A stretch of 30,395 bases of DNA from Chloroflexota bacterium (GCA_022574315.1 JACZSH010000004.1:1-30395), one strand, 5' to 3'. Positions 7,514-16,348 are shown, numbered from the stretch's first letter. Numbers and translations: made by a program. Notes: generated from the letters alone by a model not told the origin.

Positions 7514-8926
7514 TCAGCGACTTTTCCGGCCGCCGCGCGGTGTCCGCCGCTGGCTGGGCCGCGGGTCCCCACGATAGTCGGGTGCCATTATGTTAAACGG
7601 TGTGCTGATTTGAGGGTCCACCATCCTCGAGCTAATGGAGCTTTCCACTCCCTCCATGATTTCCTGTATCGAATACCGTGTCGTGATTACCGTCGCCAGC
7701 CTCGCGTTATAGCGATAGTTAATCACCTGGTACAGCTTTTCCAGCGCCCAGGGGGTGGTAGCATGCTCTCCGAAATCGTCCAGCACCAGCAGGGGCGCCG
7801 TTTTTACCCTTTCAAACACCTGGTCGTAGGATTCCTTGCTCTCCGGGTTAAAGGCGGAGCGCAGGTGGTCGAGAAACTCGACTACCACCACGAAAAGGGC
7901 CGGTTTGCCCGCCTGGTATTGATAGTTGACGATTGCCGCCGCCAGGTGGGTCTTGCCGCAGCCGGTTTCACCCATAAACACCAGCCAGCCCTCCGGCGAA
8001 CCGGCAAATTCAAAGGCCAGGCGGTAGGCTTCCCCCAGGTTTTCGATCTGCTCCGGAGGCAGGTTAAGCCGCCGCCGGTCAAAGCTGTCAAAGGTCATCC
8101 CTTTTTGCAGTTTAAACTCGGCGCTCCACGCGTAGTCCGGTGACCGGGTCCGTTTCTCTTCCAGCACAAATAGCTGACTCAGCTCGGCGTCCGTCAGGCG
8201 GACCCTTATCCTTTCTTCCAGTTCATCCAGGGGGATAATGGGAATTATCACCGTGGGCAGCTGGCCGCTAAAGCGATGGTTCAGCAGCTGGTCCAGCTTT
8301 TCCCGGGCCCAGGTCGTGCCCGCCTGGACGCCAAGGTCGTCCAGCACCAGCAGAGGGGTATTCCGTACCTGCTCGAAGAACTCGTCGTAAGGCATCTCGC
8401 TGCCGGGATTAAAGGCGGCGCGCAGGTGGTCGAGCAGGTCAGGGACGGTGACGTAAAAAGCCGGGTAGCCGTGACTGACACGCTCGTTAACGATTGCCGC
8501 CGCCAGATGAGTTTTACCACTGCCGCTGGGGCCGCTCAAGACCAGCCAGCCTCGTGGCTCGGCGGCGAATCTCCGCGCCGCTTCGCAGGCTTGTCGGAAT
8601 GTTTCCTGACTCCGGGGGTCGCCACTCCTCCCTGTCACCTCCAGGTTCTCAAAACTCAAATAGGACAGGGCGCCCAGGTTGCTGTATTTTTGCAGCCGGT
8701 TTTGCCGCTCCTTCCCCAGTTCCGCCCGGCTGCAGCTGCAGGCAACCACACGGCTGTAGTCCGGACTTCCTGTTGTTAGCCGCGGGTGGACTACCCCGGC
8801 TCCCTGGCAAAGGGAACAGCCGGCGCTGGCCGAAGTCTCTTCTTCTTCAGCGCCGGACCATGTGTCCGTATTTGCCTTTGATGTATTTATCCGGGTCTGC
8901 TTCAGAATATCGCTGATATGCTCCAT
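7514..8926 (-). CDS. Helicase loader-like protein with two tandem DnaC/IstB-type AAA+ domains
   Basis: A 470-residue protein, about twice the size of a normal DnaC/DnaI loader. An N-terminal zinc-finger-like CSLC...CSC (C37, C40, C63, C65) is followed by AAA+ domain 1 with Walker A GPSGSGKT (132-139) and Walker B LLVLDDLG (192-199), then AAA+ domain 2 with GETGCGKT (319-326), LLVLDDFG (379-386), VITT sensor and SRM (R434, probable arginine finger). A basic tail closes the protein. In domain 1 the sensor is changed to VIIPII and the SRM motif is not preserved, so it may bind but hydrolyse poorly. It lies directly behind dnaB and dnaD, which supports loading of DnaB. The start overlaps dnaD by 80 bases; AGAAGG is placed 8 bases before the ATG. 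Confidence 0.88.
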   Translation of the reverse strand: MEHISDILKQTRINTSKANTDTWSGAEEEETSASAGCSLCQGAGVVHPRLTTGSPDYSRVVACSCSRAELGKERQNRLQKYSNLGALSYLSFENLEVTGRSGDPRSQETFRQACEAARRFAAEPRGWLVLSGPSGSGKTHLAAAIVNERVSHGYPAFYVTVPDLLDHLRAAFNPGSEMPYDEFFEQVRNTPLLVLDDLGVQAGTTWAREKLDQLLNHRFSGQLPTVIIPIIPLDELEERIRVRLTDAELSQLFVLEEKRTRSPDYAWSAEFKLQKGMTFDSFDRRRLNLPPEQIENLGEAYRLAFEFAGSPEGWLVFMGETGCGKTHLAAAIVNYQYQAGKPALFVVVVEFLDHLRSAFNPESKESYDQVFERVKTAPLLVLDDFGEHATTPWALEKLYQVINYRYNARLATVITTRYSIQEIMEGVESSISSRMVDPQISTPFNIMAPDYRGDPRPSQRRTPRGGRKSR

Positions 8927-9557
8927 CCTTTTTACCTTCTGTCGACCAGCGTTCCAGAATCCGGGCGATATATCTCCAGTTTCTTTTGTTCAGGGCTACC
9001 GCCTCTTTGAAGGCGTCACTTATCCAGCCTTCCGGGTAGACCTTTTCCGCGTCTTTAAGCTGCTCGGCAATCATCGGCGTCAGTAGCCCGATGTTTTGCT
9101 CGTAGAGAGCGTAGATATTGGGTAGTTCCTCGGCCAGTGCCGGGGCCTGCCTCCCCACCCATCCCTCACCAAGTTCTATCTCCCCGCTGCTTACCTTTTC
9201 CACTACCCGCCGGTCGGACTCTGTATTGAGGAAGTAAGCATCTTCGGTAATTTCATCCTTCTCCATTTCAACATGGAGGAAAGTGCCCCGTTCACTGGCC
9301 ATTATTAGAGCCTGGCGCAATACTTCCCTCGCCGGCTTATCCTCATTCGCCAGTACTTTTACCAGACCGGGGCGACCCAGCAACTCGTTATAGGTGACAA
9401 AACGGGGATAACCCCGCTTCCGGTACAGCACGGCCAGGACGTATAAGGTTACTTTCAGTTCGGTAATATCAGTTATCGCCGGCAGCAGCTTGCTGAAGAA
9501 CAGGTTGGGCAAGGGGGTAAATTCCATTGACCGGGGAAAGCCTTTAAACTCTTCCAT
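8847..9557 (-). CDS. dnaD: DnaD domain primosome protein
   Basis: A 236-residue DnaD-like replication initiation protein. The N-terminal winged-helix half reads FTPLPNLFFSKLLPAITDITELKVTLYVL; the C-terminal DnaB_2/DnaD domain spans roughly 145-215 (IYALYEQNIGLLTPMIAEQL then WISDAFKEAVALNKRNWRYIARILERW), ending with the typical DPDKYIKGKYGHMVRR tail. In Firmicutes DnaD acts with DnaB-type remodelers and the DnaI loader at origins; the order dnaB, dnaD, loader supports a similar primosome here. Its last 80 bases also encode the start of the loader gene in another frame. The ribosome site before the ATG is weak. Confidence 0.88.
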   Translation of the reverse strand: MEEFKGFPRSMEFTPLPNLFFSKLLPAITDITELKVTLYVLAVLYRKRGYPRFVTYNELLGRPGLVKVLANEDKPAREVLRQALIMASERGTFLHVEMEKDEITEDAYFLNTESDRRVVEKVSSGEIELGEGWVGRQAPALAEELPNIYALYEQNIGLLTPMIAEQLKDAEKVYPEGWISDAFKEAVALNKRNWRYIARILERWSTEGKKDGAYQRYSEADPDKYIKGKYGHMVRR

Positions 9558-9624
9558 GCCAAAAACGACCTGTCCTCAATAATATCTTTCCCCACCGCCC
9601 ATCCGGTTGGCCCCTATTATCCGC

Positions 9625-11010
9625 TTAAGATAAGCTCGTCTCGGCGCTGGCCAGGCTGACAAACTGGGCCAGGTTATGCCGGAAGCGCAGTTTCACCCGG
9701 CCAGTGGGTCCGTTACGGTGCTTGGCGATGATAATATCCGCCTCTTCACGCGGGTATTTTCGCCCCGCATTTTTCGGCTCACTATCCCACTCTTCCTCGG
9801 TCTTGTAGTAGTACTCTTCGCGGAAAATAAACAGCACCACGTCCGCGTCCTGTTCGATACTACCGCTCTCCCGCAGGTCGGAAAGCTGCGGCTCATGCGA
9901 AGACCGCCACTCCACCGCCCGGCTCAACTGCGATACCGCCATCACCGGTACGTTGAGGTCACGCGCCAGCGCCTTCAGCGAGCGTGAGACATAGCTGATT
10001 TCCTGTACCCGGTTCTCGCCCCGGTTCCCTTCCCCCTGCATCAACTGCAAATAGTCGACTATTATTAGGTCCAGCGGGTGTTCGAAATGAAGACGCCGGG
10101 CCTTACTCCGTATTTCGGCCACCCGCATCATCGGCGAATCATCGATATATATCGCCGCCTCGGAAAGAATGCCGGTCGCTTCCATTATCCGTCTTTCGTC
10201 TTCCTCGGTGTGATGTCCGAAGCGGACTTTCCGGGAATTAACCCCGGATTCGCTGGAAAGCATCCGCATCACCAGCGAGTCCCGGGCCATCTCCAGGCTA
10301 AAAATCGCCACACACGCCTTCTGTATCACGGCGGCGTTCCGGGCAAAACCCAGCGTCAGGCTGGTCTTGCCCATGCTCGGCCGTCCGGCAATAATAATCA
10401 GGTCGGAGCGCTGAAATCCTCCCAGGAACTCGTCCACGCCGGCGAAGTTGGAAAGAATGTAGGGTTTTTTATCCACCGGCAGGTCTTCCACGTCATGGGG
10501 CGTGGCTTCAAAATACTTGTCCAGTACTTGCCGGATATGAGTGAAGTCCCGCGGACCCTGCCCGTGGCGCATTTTAAACAGGATGTCTTCCGCCTTACTC
10601 AGGCTGGCGTCAACATCCGGACCGGCTTCGTAACCCACCGCCGCAATCTGGCCGGCGGCGCTGATAAGGCCGCGCATTACCGACAGTCGATTTACTATCT
10701 GGGCGTACTCTTCGATATCAAGAGAGGTGGGAGACACCGAGATGAGATGACTCAGGTAAGCCGCCCCACCACATTCCTCCAGCTTCTCCTCCCGCGCCAG
10801 TTCCTGGGCGACCGTAATCTGGTTTATCGCCTCGCTGCGCTCGTAAAGTGCCACGCACGCCTTATACAGCCACTGGTTCTGCTCGCTGTAAAGATGCTCC
10901 GGCCGTAAAAAAGGAGCAATTTTAAAAATTGACTCGCCGTCTATCAACAGCGACCCGATGACCGCTTCTTCAGCATCAATGTCATGAGGCGGTAGCTTTT
11001 CCACGACCAA
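9625..11010 (-). CDS. dnaB: Replicative DNA helicase
   Basis: Hexameric 5'-3' helicase of the replication fork. The 461 residues show the N-terminal domain (PHDIDAEEAVIGSLL, residues 8-22), Walker A GRPSMGKT (209-216), the H2 region FSLEMARDSL, Walker B IIVDYLQLM (316-324), VSQLSRAVE with the arginine-rich loop, and the C-terminal AKHRNGPTG motif. No intein interrupts the Walker motifs. The start is TTG at 11010, one base after the rplI stop, with GAGGAG about 10 bases upstream inside rplI; a GTG at 11004 is possible. It lies in the common rplI-dnaB arrangement. Confidence 0.96.
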   Translation of the reverse strand: MVVEKLPPHDIDAEEAVIGSLLIDGESIFKIAPFLRPEHLYSEQNQWLYKACVALYERSEAINQITVAQELAREEKLEECGGAAYLSHLISVSPTSLDIEEYAQIVNRLSVMRGLISAAGQIAAVGYEAGPDVDASLSKAEDILFKMRHGQGPRDFTHIRQVLDKYFEATPHDVEDLPVDKKPYILSNFAGVDEFLGGFQRSDLIIIAGRPSMGKTSLTLGFARNAAVIQKACVAIFSLEMARDSLVMRMLSSESGVNSRKVRFGHHTEEDERRIMEATGILSEAAIYIDDSPMMRVAEIRSKARRLHFEHPLDLIIVDYLQLMQGEGNRGENRVQEISYVSRSLKALARDLNVPVMAVSQLSRAVEWRSSHEPQLSDLRESGSIEQDADVVLFIFREEYYYKTEEEWDSEPKNAGRKYPREEADIIIAKHRNGPTGRVKLRFRHNLAQFVSLASAETSLS

Positions 11011-11011
11011 T

Positions 11012-11680
11012 CTAGCTCGTCTCCTCTGTCTTCTCGGCGACTACTTCCTCCGCCACTTCCCCTTCCGGTGCCGCCGGTTCTTCTGACGCCATTTCCGGTG
11101 TCTCCGCTTCGGCGGCTACCGGCTCCTCGGCTTCCATCTCGCCCGTCTCCTCTTTCGGCGCTTCCTTGGTTTTTCTGGGTTTCCTGGTTTTCTTTTCTTT
11201 ACCTTCCGCCTTTTCCGGAGCTTCTTCTTTCTTTTCTTCTTCTACCACCTTCAGTTTAATCTTAGGCGTAATATCTTTGGTCAGCCGAATGGTTATTTCG
11301 TAGCTGCCTACCTCGCGAATAGGCTCCTCAAGCTCGATTTTCCGCTTGTCCACCGTTACCCCGATACTTTTTTCCAGTGCTTCGGCGATATCAGCATTGG
11401 TAACCGAGCCGTAAAGTTTTTCCTTGGCACCGGCCTTGGCTTTCAGCACAATCGCCTTTCCCCCTATCCGCTTGGCAAGTTCGAGCATCTCGGCTTCGAT
11501 TTGTGCCATCAGGCGAGCTTTTTTTCGCAGTCTGGACTCCACTATACTCGCTGCCTGCGAATCGACAAGTACCGCCAGTCCCCTCGGAATAAGGAAATTT
11601 CGTCCGTAGCCGGCAGCTACCTCTTTAATATCTCCAACTTCGCCGACATTTGGCACATCCTCTAAAAAAACAACCTTCAT
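11012..11680 (-). CDS. rplI: 50S ribosomal protein bL9 with long charged C-terminal tail
   Basis: bL9 of the large ribosomal subunit. The N-terminal rRNA-binding domain MKVVFLEDVPNVGEVGDIKEVAAGYGRNFLIPRG is diagnostic, and the second domain ends near residue 147 (KDITPKIKLKVVEE). A tail of about 72 residues made almost only of E, K, A, P and T follows, so the protein has 222 residues against about 150 normally. The tail is likely disordered. GGGGAG lies 5 bases before the ATG. It is first in the rplI-dnaB-dnaD-loader operon. Confidence 0.95.
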   Translation of the reverse strand: MKVVFLEDVPNVGEVGDIKEVAAGYGRNFLIPRGLAVLVDSQAASIVESRLRKKARLMAQIEAEMLELAKRIGGKAIVLKAKAGAKEKLYGSVTNADIAEALEKSIGVTVDKRKIELEEPIREVGSYEITIRLTKDITPKIKLKVVEEEKKEEAPEKAEGKEKKTRKPRKTKEAPKEETGEMEAEEPVAAEAETPEMASEEPAAPEGEVAEEVVAEKTEETS

Positions 11681-11716
11681 ACCTTCTCCCCTCGACTAAT
11701 TCTGGTAATTATTGTC

Positions 11717-11722
11717 ATTATA
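11717..11722 (-). promoter_or_regulatory. -10 element of the rplI-dnaB operon
   Basis: A perfect TATAAT on the coding strand about 37 bases before the rplI ATG. A matching -35 is poor; TTGCTT lies 15 bp upstream. The 191-base gap to trxB contains this promoter and a short CCCG/CGGG hairpin near 11860 just after trxB, too weak to call a terminator. Confidence 0.5.
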
Positions 11723-11871
11723 CCCCACCCGGTGACAAAGCAAAAGCCTGCCGCAGTGCAATTATTTGATTAAATCCATCCTCTCCACCCCTTTATTACC
11801 GAAAAAACAGACCGGTGGCCTTGCTTTGGGAGGGACAGGACCGGGAAATTTTCTTGACCCGCCGGCGGGGC

Positions 11872-12792
11872 TTACCCGGCGAGATATTTCTCAGCGTAGA
11901 TGGCCGCCGTGGCGCCGTCACCGCTGGCGGCTATCACCTGGCGCACCGAGTTCGACCGTATATCGCCGGCGGCAAAAATCCCCGGCACACCGGTCTCCAT
12001 TTTCTCATTGGTCGTCACCGAGCCATGCTCGTCCAGAGGCACCACGCCCTTCAGGTAGCCGGTATTGGGGGTAAATCCCAGGGCGACAAATACTCCGGAA
12101 ATCTCCAGGACTGACTTTTCCCCGCTTTTCACGTTGCGCAGCCGGAGGCTCCGGACCATTTCCCCGCCTTCAATCGACTCGACCACTGAATCCCACCGGA
12201 ACTCGATTTTCGGTTCGGCAAAGGCCCGTTCCTGCAAGATGCGGGTGGCGCGCAGTTCCTGCCGGCGGTGAACGACGATTATCCTGGCCGCGAACTTGGT
12301 CAGGTCAAGCGCTTCGTTAATCGCCGTGTTGCCACCCCCCACCACCGCCACCACTTTGTCCTGGAAAAAACAGCCGTCGCATATGGCGCAGTAGGAAACT
12401 CCGCGGCCGGTGAACTCGCCTTCCCCCGGGACGCCCAGCTTTATTCTCTCTGAACCGCCGGCCACGATTAGCGCCCGGGCGGTAACCTCACCTTCCGTGG
12501 TGCTGACTATTTTCCGTCCTCCGTCTAACTCCACGCCGGTTACTTCGGCGGTCAGTGTTTCCAACCCGTACTTGCCGGCCTGCCGGCTCATCAACTCGGC
12601 CAGGTCGTAACCGCCGATGCCATCCGGGAAACCGGGGTAGTTTTCTACCGTTCCCGAATTCACAATCAGGCCGCCGGCCAGCGCCTTTTCTATCATCAGG
12701 CTGCTCAACCTGGCCCGCGACGTGTACAATCCAGCGGCCAGCCCGGCCGGCCCGCCGCCGATAATAACTACGTCATACTCTTTATTGCTCAT
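11872..12792 (-). CDS. trxB: Thioredoxin-disulfide reductase
   Basis: FAD-dependent reductase that transfers electrons to thioredoxin. The 306 residues contain the FAD-binding GGGPAG (12-17), the redox-active CAIC (C135, C138) followed by DG, the second nucleotide-binding GGGNTA, HRR (usual for NADPH binding) and the C-terminal FAD motif GIFAAGDIR. Length is typical of the low-molecular-weight bacterial enzyme. It lies 48 bases after trxA. The ribosome site is weak; GAGGAG is 14 bases from the ATG. Confidence 0.94.
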   Translation of the reverse strand: MSNKEYDVVIIGGGPAGLAAGLYTSRARLSSLMIEKALAGGLIVNSGTVENYPGFPDGIGGYDLAELMSRQAGKYGLETLTAEVTGVELDGGRKIVSTTEGEVTARALIVAGGSERIKLGVPGEGEFTGRGVSYCAICDGCFFQDKVVAVVGGGNTAINEALDLTKFAARIIVVHRRQELRATRILQERAFAEPKIEFRWDSVVESIEGGEMVRSLRLRNVKSGEKSVLEISGVFVALGFTPNTGYLKGVVPLDEHGSVTTNEKMETGVPGIFAAGDIRSNSVRQVIAASGDGATAAIYAEKYLAG

Positions 12793-12840
12793 AAGTTTTA
12801 GCCGCGCTCCTCACGGACTCCTCTCCTTATCACGCCGCGC

Positions 12841-13167
12841 TCAGTCAAGAACCTCGTCCAGACTGCGTTTCAGGTCAGCTTTGGGACGGAAACCGACCAG
12901 GTTTGATACCGGGCTCCCGCCCTTGAAGATAATCAGACTGGGAATGCTCATTATGCCATACTGGCTGGCTGTTTTCGGGTTCTCGTCGACATTCAACTTG
13001 GCGAAGGCAACCCTGCCTTCGTATTCGTCCGCCAGTTCTTCCACTACCGGCGCCACCATGCGGCACGGCCCGCACCAGGGCGCCCAAAAGTCCACCAGTA
13101 CCGGTGCCGCTACCTGTAGCACCTTTTCGGCAAAATTACTGTCGCTAATTTCGATTGGCTTACTCAT
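12841..13167 (-). CDS. trxA: Thioredoxin
   Basis: A 108-residue thioredoxin with the active site WCGPC (31-35), preceded by VLVDFWAP and followed by the cis-proline segment SIPSLIIFKGG. It is the expected substrate of TrxB encoded next to it. The ATG has GGAGG 6 bases upstream, and the first 8 bases overlap the plsX end, so translation is coupled to plsX. Confidence 0.96.
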   Translation of the reverse strand: MSKPIEISDSNFAEKVLQVAAPVLVDFWAPWCGPCRMVAPVVEELADEYEGRVAFAKLNVDENPKTASQYGIMSIPSLIIFKGGSPVSNLVGFRPKADLKRSLDEVLD

Positions 13168-14158
13168 TCATTGCCTCCTTTATTGCCCTTGCTATCTCTT
13201 GTTGCCCCATGTGCCTGGCGATGCCAATGGCATTTTTTATCGTCTTGGACTGACTGCGCCCGTGGGCGATAATGACGTTGCCGTTTACTCCCAACAAGTA
13301 CGCCCCGCCGTGTTCTTGGTAGTCAATCTGACTGGCCAGGGAACCCATGCCCAGGTCACGAAGCAGGTCCCGACCCCGGAAATGGGCGACGTTGGAGACG
13401 ATGCTGCCAAGCTGTATCATCGACCGCATGAAAGTATCGCTCATCCCTTCGATTGTTTTGATGACGATATTGCCGGTAAACCCGTCGGTGACCACCACAT
13501 CCGCCACCACTTTCAACACGTCATGCCCTTCCACACTGCCCACGAAATTGATACCGTCTGCCTTTTTCAGCAGGGCATAGGTCTCCTGGACCAGTTTCGT
13601 CCCCTTGCTTTCTTCGGTGCCGTTGCTGAGCAAGCCGACCCTCGGCTCGATGATGCCATGCAACTTCTTGCTGAAGACAACGCCCATCCTGGCGAACTGC
13701 ACCAGGTGATGCGGCCGGCAGTCCACGTTAGCGCCGACGTCGAGCAGCAGCACCGGAGTCGAAGTGGTCATGGCCAGCATACAGACGATGGCCGGACGCT
13801 CGACGCCTTCAATCTTACCCAGATTCAACAGTGATGCCGCCAGCACCGCCCCGGTATTGCCCGCCGAAACGAAGGCCGCCGCTTTCCCTTCCTTCACCAG
13901 GTTCAGTCCCACCACTATCGACGAGTCCGGCTTACTCCGGATTGCCTTTATCGGCGACTCATGAGACTCAATTGTCTGGCTGGCATCAACAATGTGCAAT
14001 CCCGGTTTGCGCAGGTGTTTCCCGGCCAACACGTGGAGCACGTCTTTCCGTCCCACCAGGACAACTTCCACCTCGTATTCATGAACGGCTTTCACCGCTC
14101 CCTTAACGATTTCATGCGGGGCATAGTCCCCGCCGGCAGCGTCAACAGCCACTATCAT
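13160..14158 (-). CDS. plsX: Phosphate acyltransferase
   Basis: Converts acyl-ACP to acyl-phosphate, the first step of the PlsX/PlsY glycerolipid route. The 332 residues start MIVAVDAAGGDYAPHEIVKG and contain the family motifs SAGNTGAVLA, LLDVGANVDCRP, GLLSNGTEESKG, FVGSVEGHD and VTDGFTGNIVIK, with HGRS near the end. Full length. GAGG lies 6 bases before the ATG. plsX is normally next to rpmF or fabH; here it lies between an amidohydrolase and trxA/trxB. Confidence 0.96.
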   Translation of the reverse strand: MIVAVDAAGGDYAPHEIVKGAVKAVHEYEVEVVLVGRKDVLHVLAGKHLRKPGLHIVDASQTIESHESPIKAIRSKPDSSIVVGLNLVKEGKAAAFVSAGNTGAVLAASLLNLGKIEGVERPAIVCMLAMTTSTPVLLLDVGANVDCRPHHLVQFARMGVVFSKKLHGIIEPRVGLLSNGTEESKGTKLVQETYALLKKADGINFVGSVEGHDVLKVVADVVVTDGFTGNIVIKTIEGMSDTFMRSMIQLGSIVSNVAHFRGRDLLRDLGMGSLASQIDYQEHGGAYLLGVNGNVIIAHGRSQSKTIKNAIGIARHMGQQEIARAIKEAMNE

Positions 14159-14183
14159 CTGTTCCCTCGCTTACACTTTCCGG

Positions 14184-15374
14184 TTAACCCGTATTACCTC
14201 TTTCAAATTCCTCTTTGGCCCGGGCGACCAATGCCGGGTCGGACAGCAAGTCAACCGCCGTCATCGCCATCGCTTTGGCGGCGTCAATCATACCTTGCTC
14301 ACCGCTTTCCGTCCCGGCGGCGACGGCAAACTCCGGGGAATGACCCAGCACGTCAAGCGGGGCGATGGCTATCGCCGGGTGGAGGCTGGGCACTATCTGG
14401 CTGACGTTCCCCATATCGCTACTGCCAAAACGGTTTTCGGGATCCTCCAGCGGCATCTCCCGCCCGACTATGGACATGTTCCGGCAGTACAGCTCCGCCA
14501 GCACCGTGTTACTGCGCATCGCTGAGTAGCGCACGTCCCGCCACCGGTGTTCCATTCTTGCCCCGGTCGCCAGGGCGGCGCCCCGGAAACAGTTGAGCAC
14601 TCTCTCCTTCAGTTCTTCAAGATACTCGTCATTCTCGGCGCGGACAATAAAAGACCCCGCGCAGTGCGCCGGGACGATATTGGGCGCCTCACCACTGTCG
14701 GTAATGATACCATGGATACGCGCCTTGTCCCTGATATGCTGGCGCAGCGAGTTAATGCCGTTAAACGACTGTATCATCGCTTCCAGGGCATTGACGCCTT
14801 CGTCCGGTCGGGCCGCCGCATGGGCCGCTTTCCCGAAAAACTCCACCTCCAGGGCATGTAACGCCAGGAAACTGGTGATGGCCGTATTCCGCACCCCCGG
14901 GTGCACCATCATGGCCATATCCACCCCATCGAAGGCGCCTTCCCGGGCCATTATTACCTTCCCGCCTTCCCCCTCTTCTCCCGGCGTGCCGAAAACAAGG
15001 ACCTTACCCCCGTAACCGTCTACCGCCTGCCTGGCGGCGACGCCGGCACCGACGGCGCTGGCGGCAATCAGGTTGTGACCGCAGGCGTGCCCCAGCTTGG
15101 GTAAAGCGTCGTACTCGGCAAGTATCGCGATTACCGGCTTGCCTTTTCCGTAACTCGCCCGGAAGGCGGTCTCCAGTCCGCAGATGCCCTTTTCCACCAA
15201 AAAACCGTTCCCTTCAAGGTATCCGGCCAGCCAGCCGGCTGCCCTGGTCTCTTGCATGCCGAGCTCCGGGTTGCCGTGGATTTTCTGGCTCAGTTCGTTA
15301 AGCTGGGAACGGCGGTTATCAATCTCGCCACTGACGGCAATTTTCAATTCGTTCGCGTCCAAACTCATCTCCAA
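14184..15374 (-). CDS. M20 family metallopeptidase / amidohydrolase
   Basis: A 396-residue zinc-dependent peptidase-fold enzyme of the aminoacylase / AbgB-like group that hydrolyses N-acyl or amide bonds of amino-acid derivatives. Metal-ligand motifs are visible as HACGH (96-100), GEEGEGG (132-138), MMVHPG and the dimerisation-domain HAAARPDEG; SDMGN near 335 is typical of the AbgB branch. The substrate cannot be named. The start is TTG at 15374 or ATG at 15368; neither has a clear ribosome site. It is first in the amidohydrolase-plsX-trxA-trxB run and has a good promoter in front. Confidence 0.88.
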   Translation of the reverse strand: MEMSLDANELKIAVSGEIDNRRSQLNELSQKIHGNPELGMQETRAAGWLAGYLEGNGFLVEKGICGLETAFRASYGKGKPVIAILAEYDALPKLGHACGHNLIAASAVGAGVAARQAVDGYGGKVLVFGTPGEEGEGGKVIMAREGAFDGVDMAMMVHPGVRNTAITSFLALHALEVEFFGKAAHAAARPDEGVNALEAMIQSFNGINSLRQHIRDKARIHGIITDSGEAPNIVPAHCAGSFIVRAENDEYLEELKERVLNCFRGAALATGARMEHRWRDVRYSAMRSNTVLAELYCRNMSIVGREMPLEDPENRFGSSDMGNVSQIVPSLHPAIAIAPLDVLGHSPEFAVAAGTESGEQGMIDAAKAMAMTAVDLLSDPALVARAKEEFERGNTG

Positions 15375-15407
15375 AGTGGGGGTGGCTTCCCGGTCACAAT
15401 ACTATTC

Positions 15408-15437
15408 ATTATAGCCCAATCCGATTTTCATTTCCAA
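15408..15437 (-). promoter_or_regulatory. Promoter of the M20-plsX-trxA-trxB operon
   Basis: On the coding strand TTGGAA (15437-15432) and TATAAT (15413-15408) are 18 bp apart. Transcription would begin near 15402, about 30 bases before the M20 start. Confidence 0.65.
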
Positions 15438-15550
15438 GTGGCACCTTGTCCAACACGGCGACGCAGCCAATTCAAAGGCAAGCGTTTTTTTCGGTAAATT
15501 CCCGCATTTCCCCATACACCTAACCTATTAACCCCCGGCGGCAAATACAC

Positions 15551-15580
15551 TTGACAATAAATCAACTTTTCCATTATAGT
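15551..15580 (+). promoter_or_regulatory. Promoter of corrinoid protein 1 gene
   Basis: TTGACA (15551-15556), an 18-bp spacer and TATAGT (15575-15580). The predicted transcript starts near 15587, which excludes the upstream in-frame ATG at 15582 and supports the ATG at 15633. Confidence 0.7.
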
Positions 15581-15632
15581 TATGCCGATTACCCGCCAAC
15601 CCGCTGGTATAAAACAAGGAGAGCGCGGCCGT

Positions 15633-16268
15633 ATGGTTGCCTATGACGCCCTGAAGGAAGCCATTATCATTGGGGATGAGGAAAAGGTTCCATCTCTCGT
15701 ACAGAAGGCGCTCGATGAAGGTGTGGACGCCCCGGACATTCTGAATAACGGACTCATCGCCGGTATGGAGATTGTCGGCCGCCGCTTCAAGGCCGGAGAA
15801 ATGTTCCTCCCCGAAGTCCTGTTCTCCGCCTCGGTCATGCATAAAGGCCTCGACCTGGTTAATCCCCTCCTCGCCAAATCCGGTCACAAAGGTCTGGGCA
15901 CAATTGTTATCGGCACGGTGGAAGGAGACATCCACGACATCGGTAAGAAGATTGTCGGTTTTCTCCTTGAAGGCACCGGTTATAATGTCATCGACCTCGG
16001 CGTTGATGTGAAGGCTGATTCTTTCGCTCAGGCCGTGGCAAAGCATAACCCAGATGTCCTGGGGATGTCCGCCCTGCTCACCACCACCATGCCCCGCATG
16101 GGCACGACCATCGAGTTGCTAAAAGAAAAAGGGCTGCGGGAAAAGGTAAAAATCATCATCGGCGGTGCCCCCATCAATGACCAGTTTGCCAGCTCCATCG
16201 GCGCTGACGGCTACGCCCTGGAGGCCGGTTCCGCCGTTGACCTGGTCAAGAAACTGCTTGCCGGCTAA
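15633..16268 (+). CDS. Cobalamin-binding corrinoid protein (MtbC/MtaC-like), copy 1
   Basis: A 211-residue two-domain protein: an N-terminal helical cap (about 1-88) and a Rossmann-like B12 domain. The cobalt-ligand motif DxHxxG is D99-I-H101-D-I-G104 in VEGDIHDIGKKIV, followed by VIDLGVDV and the GMSALLTTTMP and GGAPIN loops that hold the nucleotide tail. Such proteins carry a methyl group between two methyltransferases. No methyltransferase is next to it; a PLP enzyme, an aminotransferase and a dehydrogenase follow on the same strand. The ATG is preceded by AAGGAG at 11 bases, longer than usual. A close paralogue lies at 21798. Confidence 0.92.
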   Translation: MVAYDALKEAIIIGDEEKVPSLVQKALDEGVDAPDILNNGLIAGMEIVGRRFKAGEMFLPEVLFSASVMHKGLDLVNPLLAKSGHKGLGTIVIGTVEGDIHDIGKKIVGFLLEGTGYNVIDLGVDVKADSFAQAVAKHNPDVLGMSALLTTTMPRMGTTIELLKEKGLREKVKIIIGGAPINDQFASSIGADGYALEAGSAVDLVKKLLAG

Positions 16269-16348
16269 GTAGTACCCCCCGGAAGGCTCCTCTGCGCAAA
16301 CACCTTGCTACCCGCCGTGCAATGTATTAAGATACTTGAGGGAGTATA

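Noticed and set aside
15582..15632. ATG at 15582 as the start of corrinoid protein 1
   Set aside because: It lies before the predicted transcription start and the extra residues are not family-like.
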